Below, one piece after another: positions 51,863-64,000 of a stretch of 64,000 nt of DNA. Position 1 is the stretch's first letter. Every line of letters begins with the position of its first letter. A program made the position numbers and the translations under genes. Origin of the DNA: Pyrus communis (lineage: Eukaryota; Streptophyta; Magnoliopsida; Rosales; Rosaceae); assembly GCF_963583255.1 (NCBI RefSeq), contig NC_084814.1, forward strand, positions 25,052,815 to 25,116,814. The letters are read 5' to 3'. The notes under the pieces were generated by a model. The model was given only the letters and a program-made list of their open reading frames with translations, had not been told where the DNA came from and made no database searches.

Positions 51863-54800
51863 ATGGAGAGAGAAGACGACAGACCATCTCTAAGCTCGCC
51901 ATTGATTGAAGCTTGCGAAGAAGATGTAACTAAGGAGACTGGGAGAAATAACCGTGGAATAAAGGGATTTAAGAGAGAGGAAATAGTTAAAGAAGTGAAG
52001 AAGCAGATATGGCTGGCAGGACCTCTTATTTGTGTGAGCTTATTGCAGTACTCTATACAGATAATAGCTGTTATGTTTGTAGGTCACCTTGGTGAATTAT
52101 CTCTCTCCGGTGCTACCATGGCCCTTTCTTTCACTTCCGTCACCGGTTTCAGCTTGTTGGTACGTTTGCCTCCTCTACATCTATGATTATTGGTTCAGTA
52201 TCGCTTAAGCGTTTACCAGATCGTAAGTTAATACTGCGCTAATCGGTAATCACTCTTTAGACCCACTTAACACAGTATTGTAATATGCATGATTGTCCAA
52301 TCCGCTCGTACTTTTTAGGTCATCACTGAAAGATTAACTCTAAAGAAGTTCACTCAAATGGAAAAGTGTTTAATTTTATAGTTTATGTGACTTAAGAGTT
52401 TCATACTTTAGATACTAGGATACAATTGTGTTGAACTTACACCCCATTTAGCTTTATGGATGCTAGGGTTTGTGTTGATGTTACAACCCTTCTTCCAAGT
52501 TGAAACAGTTGATCTTTCTATAAGTTTCTGATAATCTTTTCGGTTTTCGATTCAAACAGGTGGGAATGTCAAGCGCATTGGACACATTATCCGGCCAGTG
52601 CTATGGTGCAAAGCAGTACCGTCTGATGGGCATACACATGCAGAGAGCAATGCTTGTTCTTTCACTTGTTTGCATACCTCTCGCCATCATTTCCGCAAAC
52701 ACAAAAACAATCCTAACAGCTCTAGGCCAAAATGCTGCCATTGCAGCAGAAGCTGGGGAATTTGCGCGCTTCACGATCCCTTCCCTTTTCGCATACGGAC
52801 TCCTCCAGTGCCTCGTCAGATTCTTACAAACTCAAAACGTCGTGTTCCCGATGATGCTGAGCTCTGCGGTTACAGCTTTGCTTCACATCCCTCTCTGTTG
52901 GGTTCTTGTGTTTAAATCCGGTCTTGGAGGCAGGGGAGCTGCCCTGGCAATTTCAATCTCCTTTTGGATTAATGTGTTATTATTGGCGCTTTATGTCAAG
53001 TTCTCTTCATCATGTGCGAAAACTTGGACAGGCTTTTCGAAGGAGGCTTTTCACAACGTTACTACATTCATTAGGCTTGCTGTTCCTTCAGCCGTCATGG
53101 TTTGGTAAGTTTCTCGTATATATTTTTTCGACGTTTCACAATGTTCCTACATACGTTATTTTTGTTGAGAATATCACGTTTAAGAATGGGAAAACAAGAA
53201 CAAACTCCGGAAATCGAAAAACAAATAACCAAGATAAATAACACCAAGAATTTACGTGGTTCAGCAATATGTGCTTACGTCTACGGGATAGCAACAACAA
53301 TCTTTCACTATATCAATAATGAGTCCAACCAATAATCTTGTCAAATCTCTAGAACTAGGAATTGACGAAAAATCTGAAAGAACAAGAACAAGAAATACAC
53401 TTATCTCTTTTCTTTTCTCTCGCACACACTTTACAATAATCTCTCACTCTAATCCCAAAAGTGGTATACAATTTATTGTTTTGCTCCGTCCAATTCAAAA
53501 CTAGTACAATAGCCCCTTTATATAGACATAATAAAGGTCTTCTTCAATAAGGATTACTAATCCTAATTGGAATCTAGTTATGAATCCTTCTTCAATTGAG
53601 AAACTAACTCCAATTGGGAAAACAACTCCAATTGGGAAAACAAGTTAATCCTCTAAGACTATAATTCCTTATAGACTTAGGACAACTTATCATGGGCTGG
53701 AAAAAACCCAACAATGTCCCCCTCCAGACCATGAGGAAGGTATAACATAATAGGATTGCTCCTCTTGACCAAACTTCCATTGATTGAACTTTTCATGACC
53801 AGACTCCCCTTGATCGAACTACCCATAACCAAGCTCCCCTTGATTGAACAACTCATTAACCAAGACCCTCTTGATTAGACTTCTCTTAACCAGGCTCCCC
53901 CTGATCGCAATACCCATGACCAGACTCCGTGTGATTGAACATCTCATCTTCATTGGCAAAGGCAATTATAGACTTCTTTGCCAGAAAGTTTCTCTTACCT
54001 TCATCTTGGTCCAATCAGCATCAGACATACTTGCTGGCTTGCTCTTAACACCTTCAGTAAAGCATGTCCTCCTCTTGATTTCCACGTAACCCAATTAAAG
54101 CGGGTTGCATCCCCCATTCTAAACAGATATCAGCCAAACCAGGCTCTGATACCACTTGTTGAGAATATCACGTTTAAGAATGGGAAAAACAAGAACAAAC
54201 TCCAGAAATCGAAAAACAAATAACCACGATAAATAACACCAAGAATTTACATGGTTCAGCAATATGTGTCTACGTCCACGGGATAGCAACAACAATCTTT
54301 CACTATATCAATAATGAGTACAACCAATAATCTTGCCAAATCTCTAGAACTAGGAATTGACGAAAAACCTGAAAGAACAAGAACAAGAAATACACTATCT
54401 CTTTTCTTTTCTCTCACACACACTTTACAATATTCTCTCACTCTAGTCCCTAGAGTGGTATACAATTTATTGTTTTGCTCCGTCCAATTCAAAACTAGTA
54501 CAATAGCCCCTTTATATAGACGTAATAAAGGTCTTCTTCAATAAGGATTACTAATCCTAATTGGAATCTAGTTATGAATCCTTCACCAATTGAGAAACTA
54601 ACTCCAATTGGGAAAACGACTCCAATTGGGAAAACAATTTAATCCTCTAAGACTATAATTCCTTATAGACTTTGAACAATTTATCATGGGCTGGAAAAAA
54701 CCCAACAAGTGTACTACTAAGATCTGTTTTGTGAGAATCTAAGATCCTAATGCTGTTGGAAATGAATTTTAACAGCTTGGAAATGTGGTCGTTTGAAATG

Positions 54801-55862
54801 ATTGTTCTTCTATCCGGTCTTCTTCCAAACCCGGAGTTGGAAACCTCAGTGCTTTCTATCAGGTTAGTTCCGAACTGTGATGATCATTCTTCCATAGTTT
54901 ACGTGTTCTAGATTATCATATATCTTGCACTTTTAACATTGTTACTTATCAAATACATCGATTTCCAGTTTGAATACAGCGGCAATGGTTTGGATGATCC
55001 CTTTCGGACTCAGTTCTGCTGTGAGGTGAGCTATGTTATGACACATCTAAACTATAAAGTCAATAAGCTCTTACAACTTAGCACTCGAAAGTTAAGACTG
55101 GCATTGAGATTAAACCGTGGCTTTACATATCTGTTCTGTTTCTGCGACGTGCAGCACTCGTGTCTCCAATGAATTAGGAGCAGGGCGTCCGGAAACAGCA
55201 CGCTTAGCAGTGTGCGTTGTGTTAGTCATGGCCATTACCGAGGGTATATTGGTGGGATCGGTCCTGATACTGATACGCAACTTCTGGGGCTACGCTTATA
55301 GCAACGAAAGAGAAGTTATCGATTACCTTGCAACCATGATGCCTATACTTGCAACATCCAACTTTCTAGACGGCCTCCAGTGTGTTCTTTCGGGTACTGC
55401 TAGAGGATGTGGGTGGCAGAAGATTGGAGCATATGTGAATCTCGGGGCGTACTACTTGGTTGGAATTCCTTTGGCTATTTTGATGGCTTTCGTCCTTCAT
55501 GTTGGTGGAAAGGTAAGGAGAACAAAAAAATGACGAAGCGAAAAGGGTTTTTCGGTTTTCTTCTTTTCCTTCCCTTCCATATAACTTTGTCTGTCAAACT
55601 GTTTTGAGTAGGGGCTCTGGCTGGGGATCATCTGTGCACTGATTGTGCAAGTGTTGTTGCTTCTTACCGTAACCATACGCACGAACTGGGAGAAAGAGGT
55701 TACATTCTTTCTTTCTCAATCAATCAATCAATCGAAACACAAATTATACTTTTCCTCTTCATCATGTTTGCTTATTACTGATATATTGTTGGATTTGGTT
55801 AGGCAAATAAAGCTACAGAAAGAGTGTACGAGTCAACAGTTCCTGTGGACGTAGTCACATAG
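51863..55862 (+). CDS. DTX: MATE efflux transporter (DETOXIFICATION family)
   Basis: Seven exons are read: 51863-52159, 52560-53104, 54776-54862, 54969-55025, 55155-55512, 55612-55698 and 55803-55862, giving 496 residues, the normal size for plant MATE proteins with 12 membrane segments. An acidic N-terminus ([20 protein letters not shown]) precedes the first segment ([20 protein letters not shown]). Family blocks are [37 protein letters not shown], a second-half [32 protein letters not shown] with RPETARLAV, and [20 protein letters not shown]. It exports organic compounds across the plasma membrane or tonoplast by cation exchange, and the substrate cannot be named from sequence. It resembles the DTX14-16 group. 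Intron 2 is enlarged to 1671 bp by an LTR element. An AATAAA lies at 55926. Confidence 0.95.
53163..54707 (-). mobile_element. Non-coding LTR retrotransposon in MATE intron 2
   Basis: Two 551-bp LTRs (53163-53713 and 54157-54707) begin TGTTGAGAATATCACG and end CCCAACA on the plus strand, and are nearly identical. The internal region is only 443 bp. A Met-tRNA primer-binding site (AGTGGTATCAGAGCCTGG on the minus strand) adjoins the right LTR, and a purine tract (GGAGGGGGACAT on the minus strand) adjoins the left LTR, so the element lies antisense to the MATE gene. There are no gag or pol sequences. The flanking five bases do not match (ATTTT left, AGTGT right), so the target duplication is lost or the ends were rearranged. 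Near-identical LTRs point to a recent insertion. Confidence 0.9.
53758..53950. repeat. ~31-bp minisatellite in the LTR element's internal domain
   Basis: About six degenerate units with the consensus RACCARRCTCCCCTTGATYG then AACWWCYCAT lie in tandem (starting near 53758, 53789, 53819, 53850, 53881 and 53911). They fill nearly half of the internal domain. Confidence 0.7.
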
Positions 55863-56812
55863 TGTCATGAAGCCGAACTACGACGGACAACAGATTCCAC
55901 GTACACTAGGTGCAAACGCGTAATGAATAAACCTCCGGAAAAATCTTGCCAGTGTCAATGGTGGTGCAACTCGATATGATTTACAATATGCATCTGATTA
56001 ATAAACCTTTGTTGTTTATGAAGAAATTCAAGAATATATTCCAATTCTACAAGGAATTCATTTTTGCTAAAATGATTCAAAATATGCGTTTTCTTTTCGG
56101 TTTTCGCAAAAGAATAAACTAGGATGGAATTAGCAAAGAACAAGAATGAGGGTTCAGTACATGTCAATGTTGGAGGATGACTTACTTGTCCAAAAATCCT
56201 AGCATGCAAAAGCTTCCAGGTTCCATTTGTAGGCTGCAAAACGGCACACCCTACTACTTTCGGTATCTGAGAAACTCACGGAGCTGCCGAGGGACACTGG
56301 GAACCTAATCAACCTCAGAACATTGGAAGCACATTAACTTTTTCTCTGCCAAACGGATTCACCAAAAACGGATTCATCATAAAGAAACAAAAAGACAACA
56401 TGAATCCATAACATTGTCTTTCATCTCTAAGTTCGATAACGGTATGAATGTTGGCACCTAATTAGTAATTACCCTCAACAATTAGACCAGGAAAAAATGA
56501 AGCAACACAACACAAGCCCTCAAATTTTAGCCTTACATGGACTAGGTACAAATTTTCGGTTTAATGTCATCAAAATTATTTTTACAGCTCCAAACATAAT
56601 TATCTGCATCGTGATTATCTTTGACTTCACCGAATGTTTTCTCCTCCCTATAATCTCAACAAACAAAAGCCATTGAGAACCTTGAAAGCAGATGTAAAAA
56701 AGAAATGAAGATATACTTCATAGATTAGCAACATACTTCATTAATGTGAGACCCGCCGCAATCTTACACCTCTCAAACAAATAAGATATATGATTCAGTG
56801 CATAGAATGTTC
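55863..56812. other. Convergent spacer between MATE and CDKD
   Basis: It probably holds the two 3' untranslated regions. A MATE polyadenylation-like AATAAA lies at 55926-55931. No additional gene is seen, and the frame at 55955-56239 has no domain. Confidence 0.6.
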
Positions 56813-60123
<3,311 letters not shown>

Positions 60124-61398
60124 TGTCACTCTCCTAGTTATCACCTTACTGAAGTTTAATTCAATTTACGTTTTTACGGTGAAGTTTCTGGGTGAATTTT
60201 CTATACACAATTGGGAATTTTCCGGGAAAATCATTTTCTCGGGAAAATTCTTTAGGGTTTTAGAATTTGGCGCAGACGAGAAAGCCGTTGAAGCCCCAGA
60301 GAGACAGAGACAGAGCGTGTAGAAGCAACGTCAATTTCAACGTTATTTGTTTATTTATTATTCTGCTTTTAACCGGAAGTGGTTCGCTTTTTAATTTTGA
60401 ACATTATTGGGGGTATTTTAGACTTTTGACTTGTTCTATATTATAATTTGGGCTTGGGCTGAGGGAAGTCCAAGATTATATGCAAACCTTTTTAGGCAAC
60501 TGATATGTAGCCCAGTAGACCCGACTACCCGCTCGACGTGCCCGTATGTGCGTAAGCAATGATGTCATGAATGGCATGATTGATATTTTTGTATTGATAT
60601 CAAAAGTATGACTCTTCATGGACTCCCTGTCAGCTGACAATTGATTGTCTAAGCCCTCAATTCCCGCGCTAATACTATAAAATATTGTGCCAATAAATGA
60701 GGTAAGCAGAGTTCTTATAGGAGATTTTTGCTCACAGCCTACACTTTGGTGTGTGGTCACCATACACCTAATCTATTGTTACATGTCATTTTACTTAACT
60801 TTGAATAACTTTTTCTAAAATTGAAAAAGTAACATTTAACGTGAAATTTAGCTAGAATTAAATGAAAAGACACATGACAAATGATTAGATTATGATGAGC
60901 ATACACTAGTAGTCTCTCACTATAGTGATGAGCAAAAATGTTCTTGAGTTCATATAGTCTTACATTAGCATTTCTCAAAGGAATATCCATGTGGTGGAAT
61001 CGATTAGCCTCACCCCACAAGTAGCTTTATTATCTTTTATGTGTAAATGAATAATACATGGATAAACAATAATATCATTTGTCGATATTCGACAAATGAA
61101 GCTCAAATGATTAAGAGTGTATTTATGTCTATGTTTGATCTTCCCATCTCCAATGTTACTAGTACAAAAAATAGTAATATTGGACCTGCACATGAAGTTG
61201 ATGTTGAATTATCCAAAATTTGAAGTTGTGTGTTCAAACCTCGCTTTTACCATGTATTGAAAAAATTACAAGACTCAAGATACAAAATCCACCACTAAGG
61301 ATATGACTAGTCAAAAAGTGTGTTCTCCACTCTTTATAAAAACAAAAAGTTGGCACAAGCAAATATTGACACAAATTTGAAAGGTGTGGGGGTAGAAA
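60124..61398. other. Divergent spacer between CDKD and GSTU
   Basis: The left 200-250 bp are CDKD leader, with the telo-box at 60251-60260. The middle is AT-rich with no recognised element. The right 80 bp is the GSTU core promoter. Confidence 0.6.
61333..61340 (+). promoter_or_regulatory. TATA-like box of the GSTU gene
   Basis: TTTATAAA lies 59-66 bp before the GSTU start codon, in a position suited to a short leader. No further element was identified. Confidence 0.5.
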
Positions 61399-62286
61399 AT
61401 GGGAGGTGTGAAGCTGTTTGCAACAAAAGAAAGCCTTTTCAGTGCTAGGATTCAGTGGGCATTGAAGCTCAAGGGTGTGGAGTATGAGTTCGTATTAGAA
61501 GATTTGGCAAACAAGAGTCCCCTCCTCAAGTACAACCCCATCTACAAGAAGGTGCCGGTGCTTGTGCACGGTGACAACGTCGTTGTCGAGTCACTTGTGA
61601 TCCTCGAGTACATCGAGGAGACATGGAAGGAGCACCCGTTGCTGCCTCGGGACTCATATGACCGAGCCACAGCTCGATTTTGGGCCAAGTTCAACGATGA
61701 AAAGGTACCCCTTTTGTGCAAAACATGTATGCAAGTGACACAGCTATGCCTTTTGTGCGCGGCTAGCGAATTTAACAATCCGTTTTCTTGCCTCATGCAT
61801 GCTTATAAAACATTCAGTTTTGAGTGCAGATGGCCTGTGTTTGTTCCTATATGGTAGAGAGAGAATCTCTTAATCTTTCCCGACTCGAAACTAATTTTCT
61901 TGTGTATGTTCACGTTCCAGCTTGTGCCTCCAGTGTGGACAGCTTGCACGGGAGAAGGCGAAGCGCAGGAGAAGGCGAAAGAGTCTGTGTTAGAATCACT
62001 AGCACTTCTTGAGAAGCAGATCGAAGGGAAGAAGTTTTTCGGCGGAGAACAAATAGGGTATCTAGATTTAGTATTGGGATGGATATCTTACTGGATAAGT
62101 GCTGTTGAAGAAGCTGGAGGCAACAAGGTACTTGAAGCAGAGATGTTTCCATCTCTCCACCAATGGGGTCAGAACTTCAGCCACACTCCGCTCATTGAAG
62201 AATGCATTCCGGCTAGAGAAGCGTTTGTCGCCTACATCCAATATGCCATCATTTACATTCGTTCCATATCCGCCAACAAACCATGA
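61399..62286 (+). CDS. GSTU: Tau-class glutathione S-transferase
   Basis: Two exons, 61399-61704 and 61921-62286, give 223 residues with the intron at the place typical for plant tau GSTs. The enzyme conjugates glutathione to electrophiles in the cytosol, for example in herbicide and stress-metabolite detoxification. The N-terminal thioredoxin-fold domain has VKLFATKESLFSARIQWALK, where the active serine normally sits in an SPFS or SxFS context (here SLFS, with Leu in place of Pro). The glutathione-binding KKVPVLVHGD and ESLVILEYIEETW follow. The C-terminal helical domain begins with DRATARFWAKFNDEK and contains GYLDLVLGWISYWISAVEE. An AATAAA lies at 62361. A broken paralog fragment lies about 800 bp downstream. 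Confidence 0.95.
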
Positions 62287-63080
62287 TGACGTGCTCAATC
62301 TCTTCACCTCCGGATCTGATTACTGTTATGAGTCTTCCTCTTGTCTATGTATTCTGCTACAATAAATGAAACAGCGAAGAAAGAAGCATTTCAGTTAATG
62401 TTATCACTTGACAGAACAACGATCATGTACTAAATAGAACAATCATCACATTGCAGCACCGCATTGTATCGAAACCACTCCGAAATTCTGATGTGGAGGG
62501 AACAATTTAGATGATCTTCCATTAAGAAATAACTCGCTGCTCGGTTCTAATGCGAGTTTAATGAACCACAGAGAGCAGGTACAAAATGCATATTATAGCA
62601 AAACCACTATTCGAGGAGAAGCCGATAGTGATGCAAATTAGAACAAGAAGCTGTAAAATCAACTAACCTTGTATCGAAACTTAACTGCGTAAATCTAAAG
62701 ACAATAGCGAAAGAATGTAGAAAGCAACCGACGAAGGGAATAAGTGGACAGTTCAAATTTGGGATAGATTAAAGAAGGAAAGTTTGGTAAAGTCGGATCT
62801 TCAAGTATTGACTACTAATAAGCGTCACACACATCACTACATTTCTAGAAGAGGGTTCAATTGGTCGTGATGCAAGAAGCAAATTCTATCCTTGCTTCCT
62901 AAGTTTGAAAGTTCAACAGATTAGGTGAGATTAAAGTTCATCTAAGCTTACTAAACAGTGCTTTTGAGTAATAAACATGAGAGTTGATTGACTTACAACT
63001 TTCTCTGCAAGAAATGTGATGCTTTTCAAAATCCTGCCTTCAGACCAATGCTTCAAAAGATTGAAAACTTGGTTCGATTT
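62287..63080. other. Spacer downstream of GSTU
   Basis: It contains the GSTU 3' end (AATAAA at 62361-62366). No other gene or repeat was recognised. Confidence 0.55.
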
Positions 63081-63089
63081 CAGAATTTG

Positions 63090-63196
63090 TGGACTTCAAA
63101 ATGGGAGATGAAACATGGAGAGAGAACCCACTGTTGCCAGAAGATCCATTCGAAAAAACAATGGCGCGATTTTGGGCAAAGTATGTCGACGAGAAG
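63090..63196 (+). pseudogene. Truncated tau-class GST fragment
   Basis: The stretch encodes [19 protein letters not shown] then [13 protein letters not shown], and stops at a GTAAAC donor exactly where GSTU exon 1 ends. This matches the last third of exon 1 of tau GSTs. The upstream thioredoxin-fold part and glutathione site are absent, and no second exon is seen before the window end. It is a broken duplicate of the neighbouring GSTU or a similar family member. A (GT)n run follows at about 63228-63248. Confidence 0.8.
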
Positions 63197-63469
63197 GTAA
63201 ACAAACAACATTCACACTGCACTCCAGGTGTGTGTGTGTGTGTGTGTACATGTATGAATGTTTGTACATTTAACTATACATATATCGAAAAAGAGAAGCT
63301 AACGAGTTTTGATGTCAAGGAAGAAACACCTAAAAGGTGAATCTAATCTGTCCAATAAACAAAGCATCCTTGATATTTCCCGATATACATACATATGTGT
63401 ATGTATAATATGATCCTTAAAGGTGAATCTAACATCTATATTTGACTGAAACAAAAATTGTGTCATTGC

Positions 63470-63973
63470 ACGGTGACAACAGCACCAGAAAGCAGTTCCC
63501 CCACGTTTGCCTGGGCCAACTGCTAGTTCTTCATCAATGTAAAACCATATAAGGAATGGATCCTTCGTGCTAGGCTCTGTGTCGTCTCTCTGGCCTCAAA
63601 GACGAAGGCTAGTATTCTTTCCTTCCAGGCAAGTCTTCCTTCAAACGTTAAGCATCCAAATGGCCCGAAATACACTCCGTTCTCAATTCTCTTTCCCTGA
63701 TAACCCCGACAGACATTTGTTAGCCTCAAAAGTTGAAATGCAACTAGGAAAATGCTACTCGTGCCTGTGTTTTCCGATTATTCTTGACGATGAGAACTTC
63801 TAAGAGCTCCTATTTAGTTTTGAACAACAATAATATCCAAGCAACTTCACAAGGAAATGGCTCATTACAAAATGTAGGCACAGAGTGATCGAAATTGAGA
63901 TAAAAAGACTTACAGCAGCATCAAATCGCTGAACTGCGGTAATAGGGAAGTAGCGACCGCCCCTCAATTCCTT
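63470..63973 (-). pseudogene. Plastid-lipid-associated (fibrillin)-like gene, 3' part, disrupted
   Basis: On the minus strand an exon at 63973-63914 (KELRGGRYFPITAVQRFDAA, with proper AG and GT borders) is followed by an exon from 63696 encoding GKRIENGVYFGPFGCLTFEG and RLAWKERILAFVFE. Right after this the frame breaks. The continuing conserved-looking block DDTEPSTKDPFLIWFYIDEE, then GGTAFWC, is in another frame. The blocks resemble C-terminal parts of plant fibrillin/PAP proteins as I remember them. Part of the domain between FVFE and DDTEP seems deleted, out of frame. It could be a pseudogene or an assembly error, and the gene continues past the window edge. Confidence 0.42.
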
Positions 63974-64000
63974 CTGCAAACACCACAAAACAATGCTCAT

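Noticed and set aside
53758..53950. CRISPR-like array
   Set aside because: The units are degenerate head-to-tail repeats without spacers of constant length, inside a plant LTR element.

Overview
This window is nuclear DNA from a flowering plant. The genes have many introns with GT..AG borders, and the intergenic space is AT-rich and filled with MITEs, microsatellites and LTR retrotransposons. 5S-bearing Cassandra TRIM elements, a SINE and dispersed repeats that I associate with Rosaceae make an apple or pear relative (Maleae) my best guess. That placement is an inference from repeat types, not a search result.

Layout. 1-5.4 kb holds no gene but carries a degenerate tandem array of about 230-bp units and a MITE. 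5.5-9.9 kb (minus) carries two tandem DUF599 membrane-protein genes, each with two exons. 11.2-16.0 kb (minus) is a 12-exon nuclear poly(A) polymerase. 17.4-20.1 kb (plus) is a 10-exon protein phosphatase 2C. 21.1-22.7 kb (minus) is an intronless CCT4 chaperonin subunit. 23.2-24.3 kb is a minus-strand TRIM array of three LTRs and two internal domains, with target-site duplications. 25.3-32.4 kb (plus) is a 19-exon organelle-type DExH-box RNA helicase with a C-terminal dsRNA-binding domain. 33.5-35.2 and 38.8-40.5 kb (minus) are two GT61 glycosyltransferase paralogs separated by a decayed PIF/Harbinger-like element. 40.5-51.8 kb is repeat-rich, with MITEs, two Cassandra insertions and a Ty3/gypsy gag-pol fragment caught inside one of them. 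51.9-55.9 kb (plus) is a MATE transporter whose second intron contains a non-coding LTR element. 56.8-60.1 kb (minus) is a CDKD (CDK-activating) kinase. 61.4-62.3 kb (plus) is a tau-class glutathione S-transferase. The right edge holds a broken GSTU fragment and a broken minus-strand gene that resembles a plastid fibrillin.

The genes do not form one pathway. Several are housekeeping genes (mRNA polyadenylation, chaperonin, CAK kinase, RNA helicase) whose leaders carry telo-box-like AAACCCTAA motifs. Others belong to expanding families seen here as tandem copies (DUF599, GT61, GSTU). The most unusual content is the retrotransposon landscape. Two short-LTR families share nearly the same 70-75 bp internal domain, although only one carries a 5S rRNA-like sequence. 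One Cassandra insertion holds a gypsy gag-pol fragment in the opposite orientation, yet its outer ends are bounded by one target-site duplication.

Exon borders were read by eye from splice signals and reading frame. They sum to open frames in all intact genes, but transcript data were not available.
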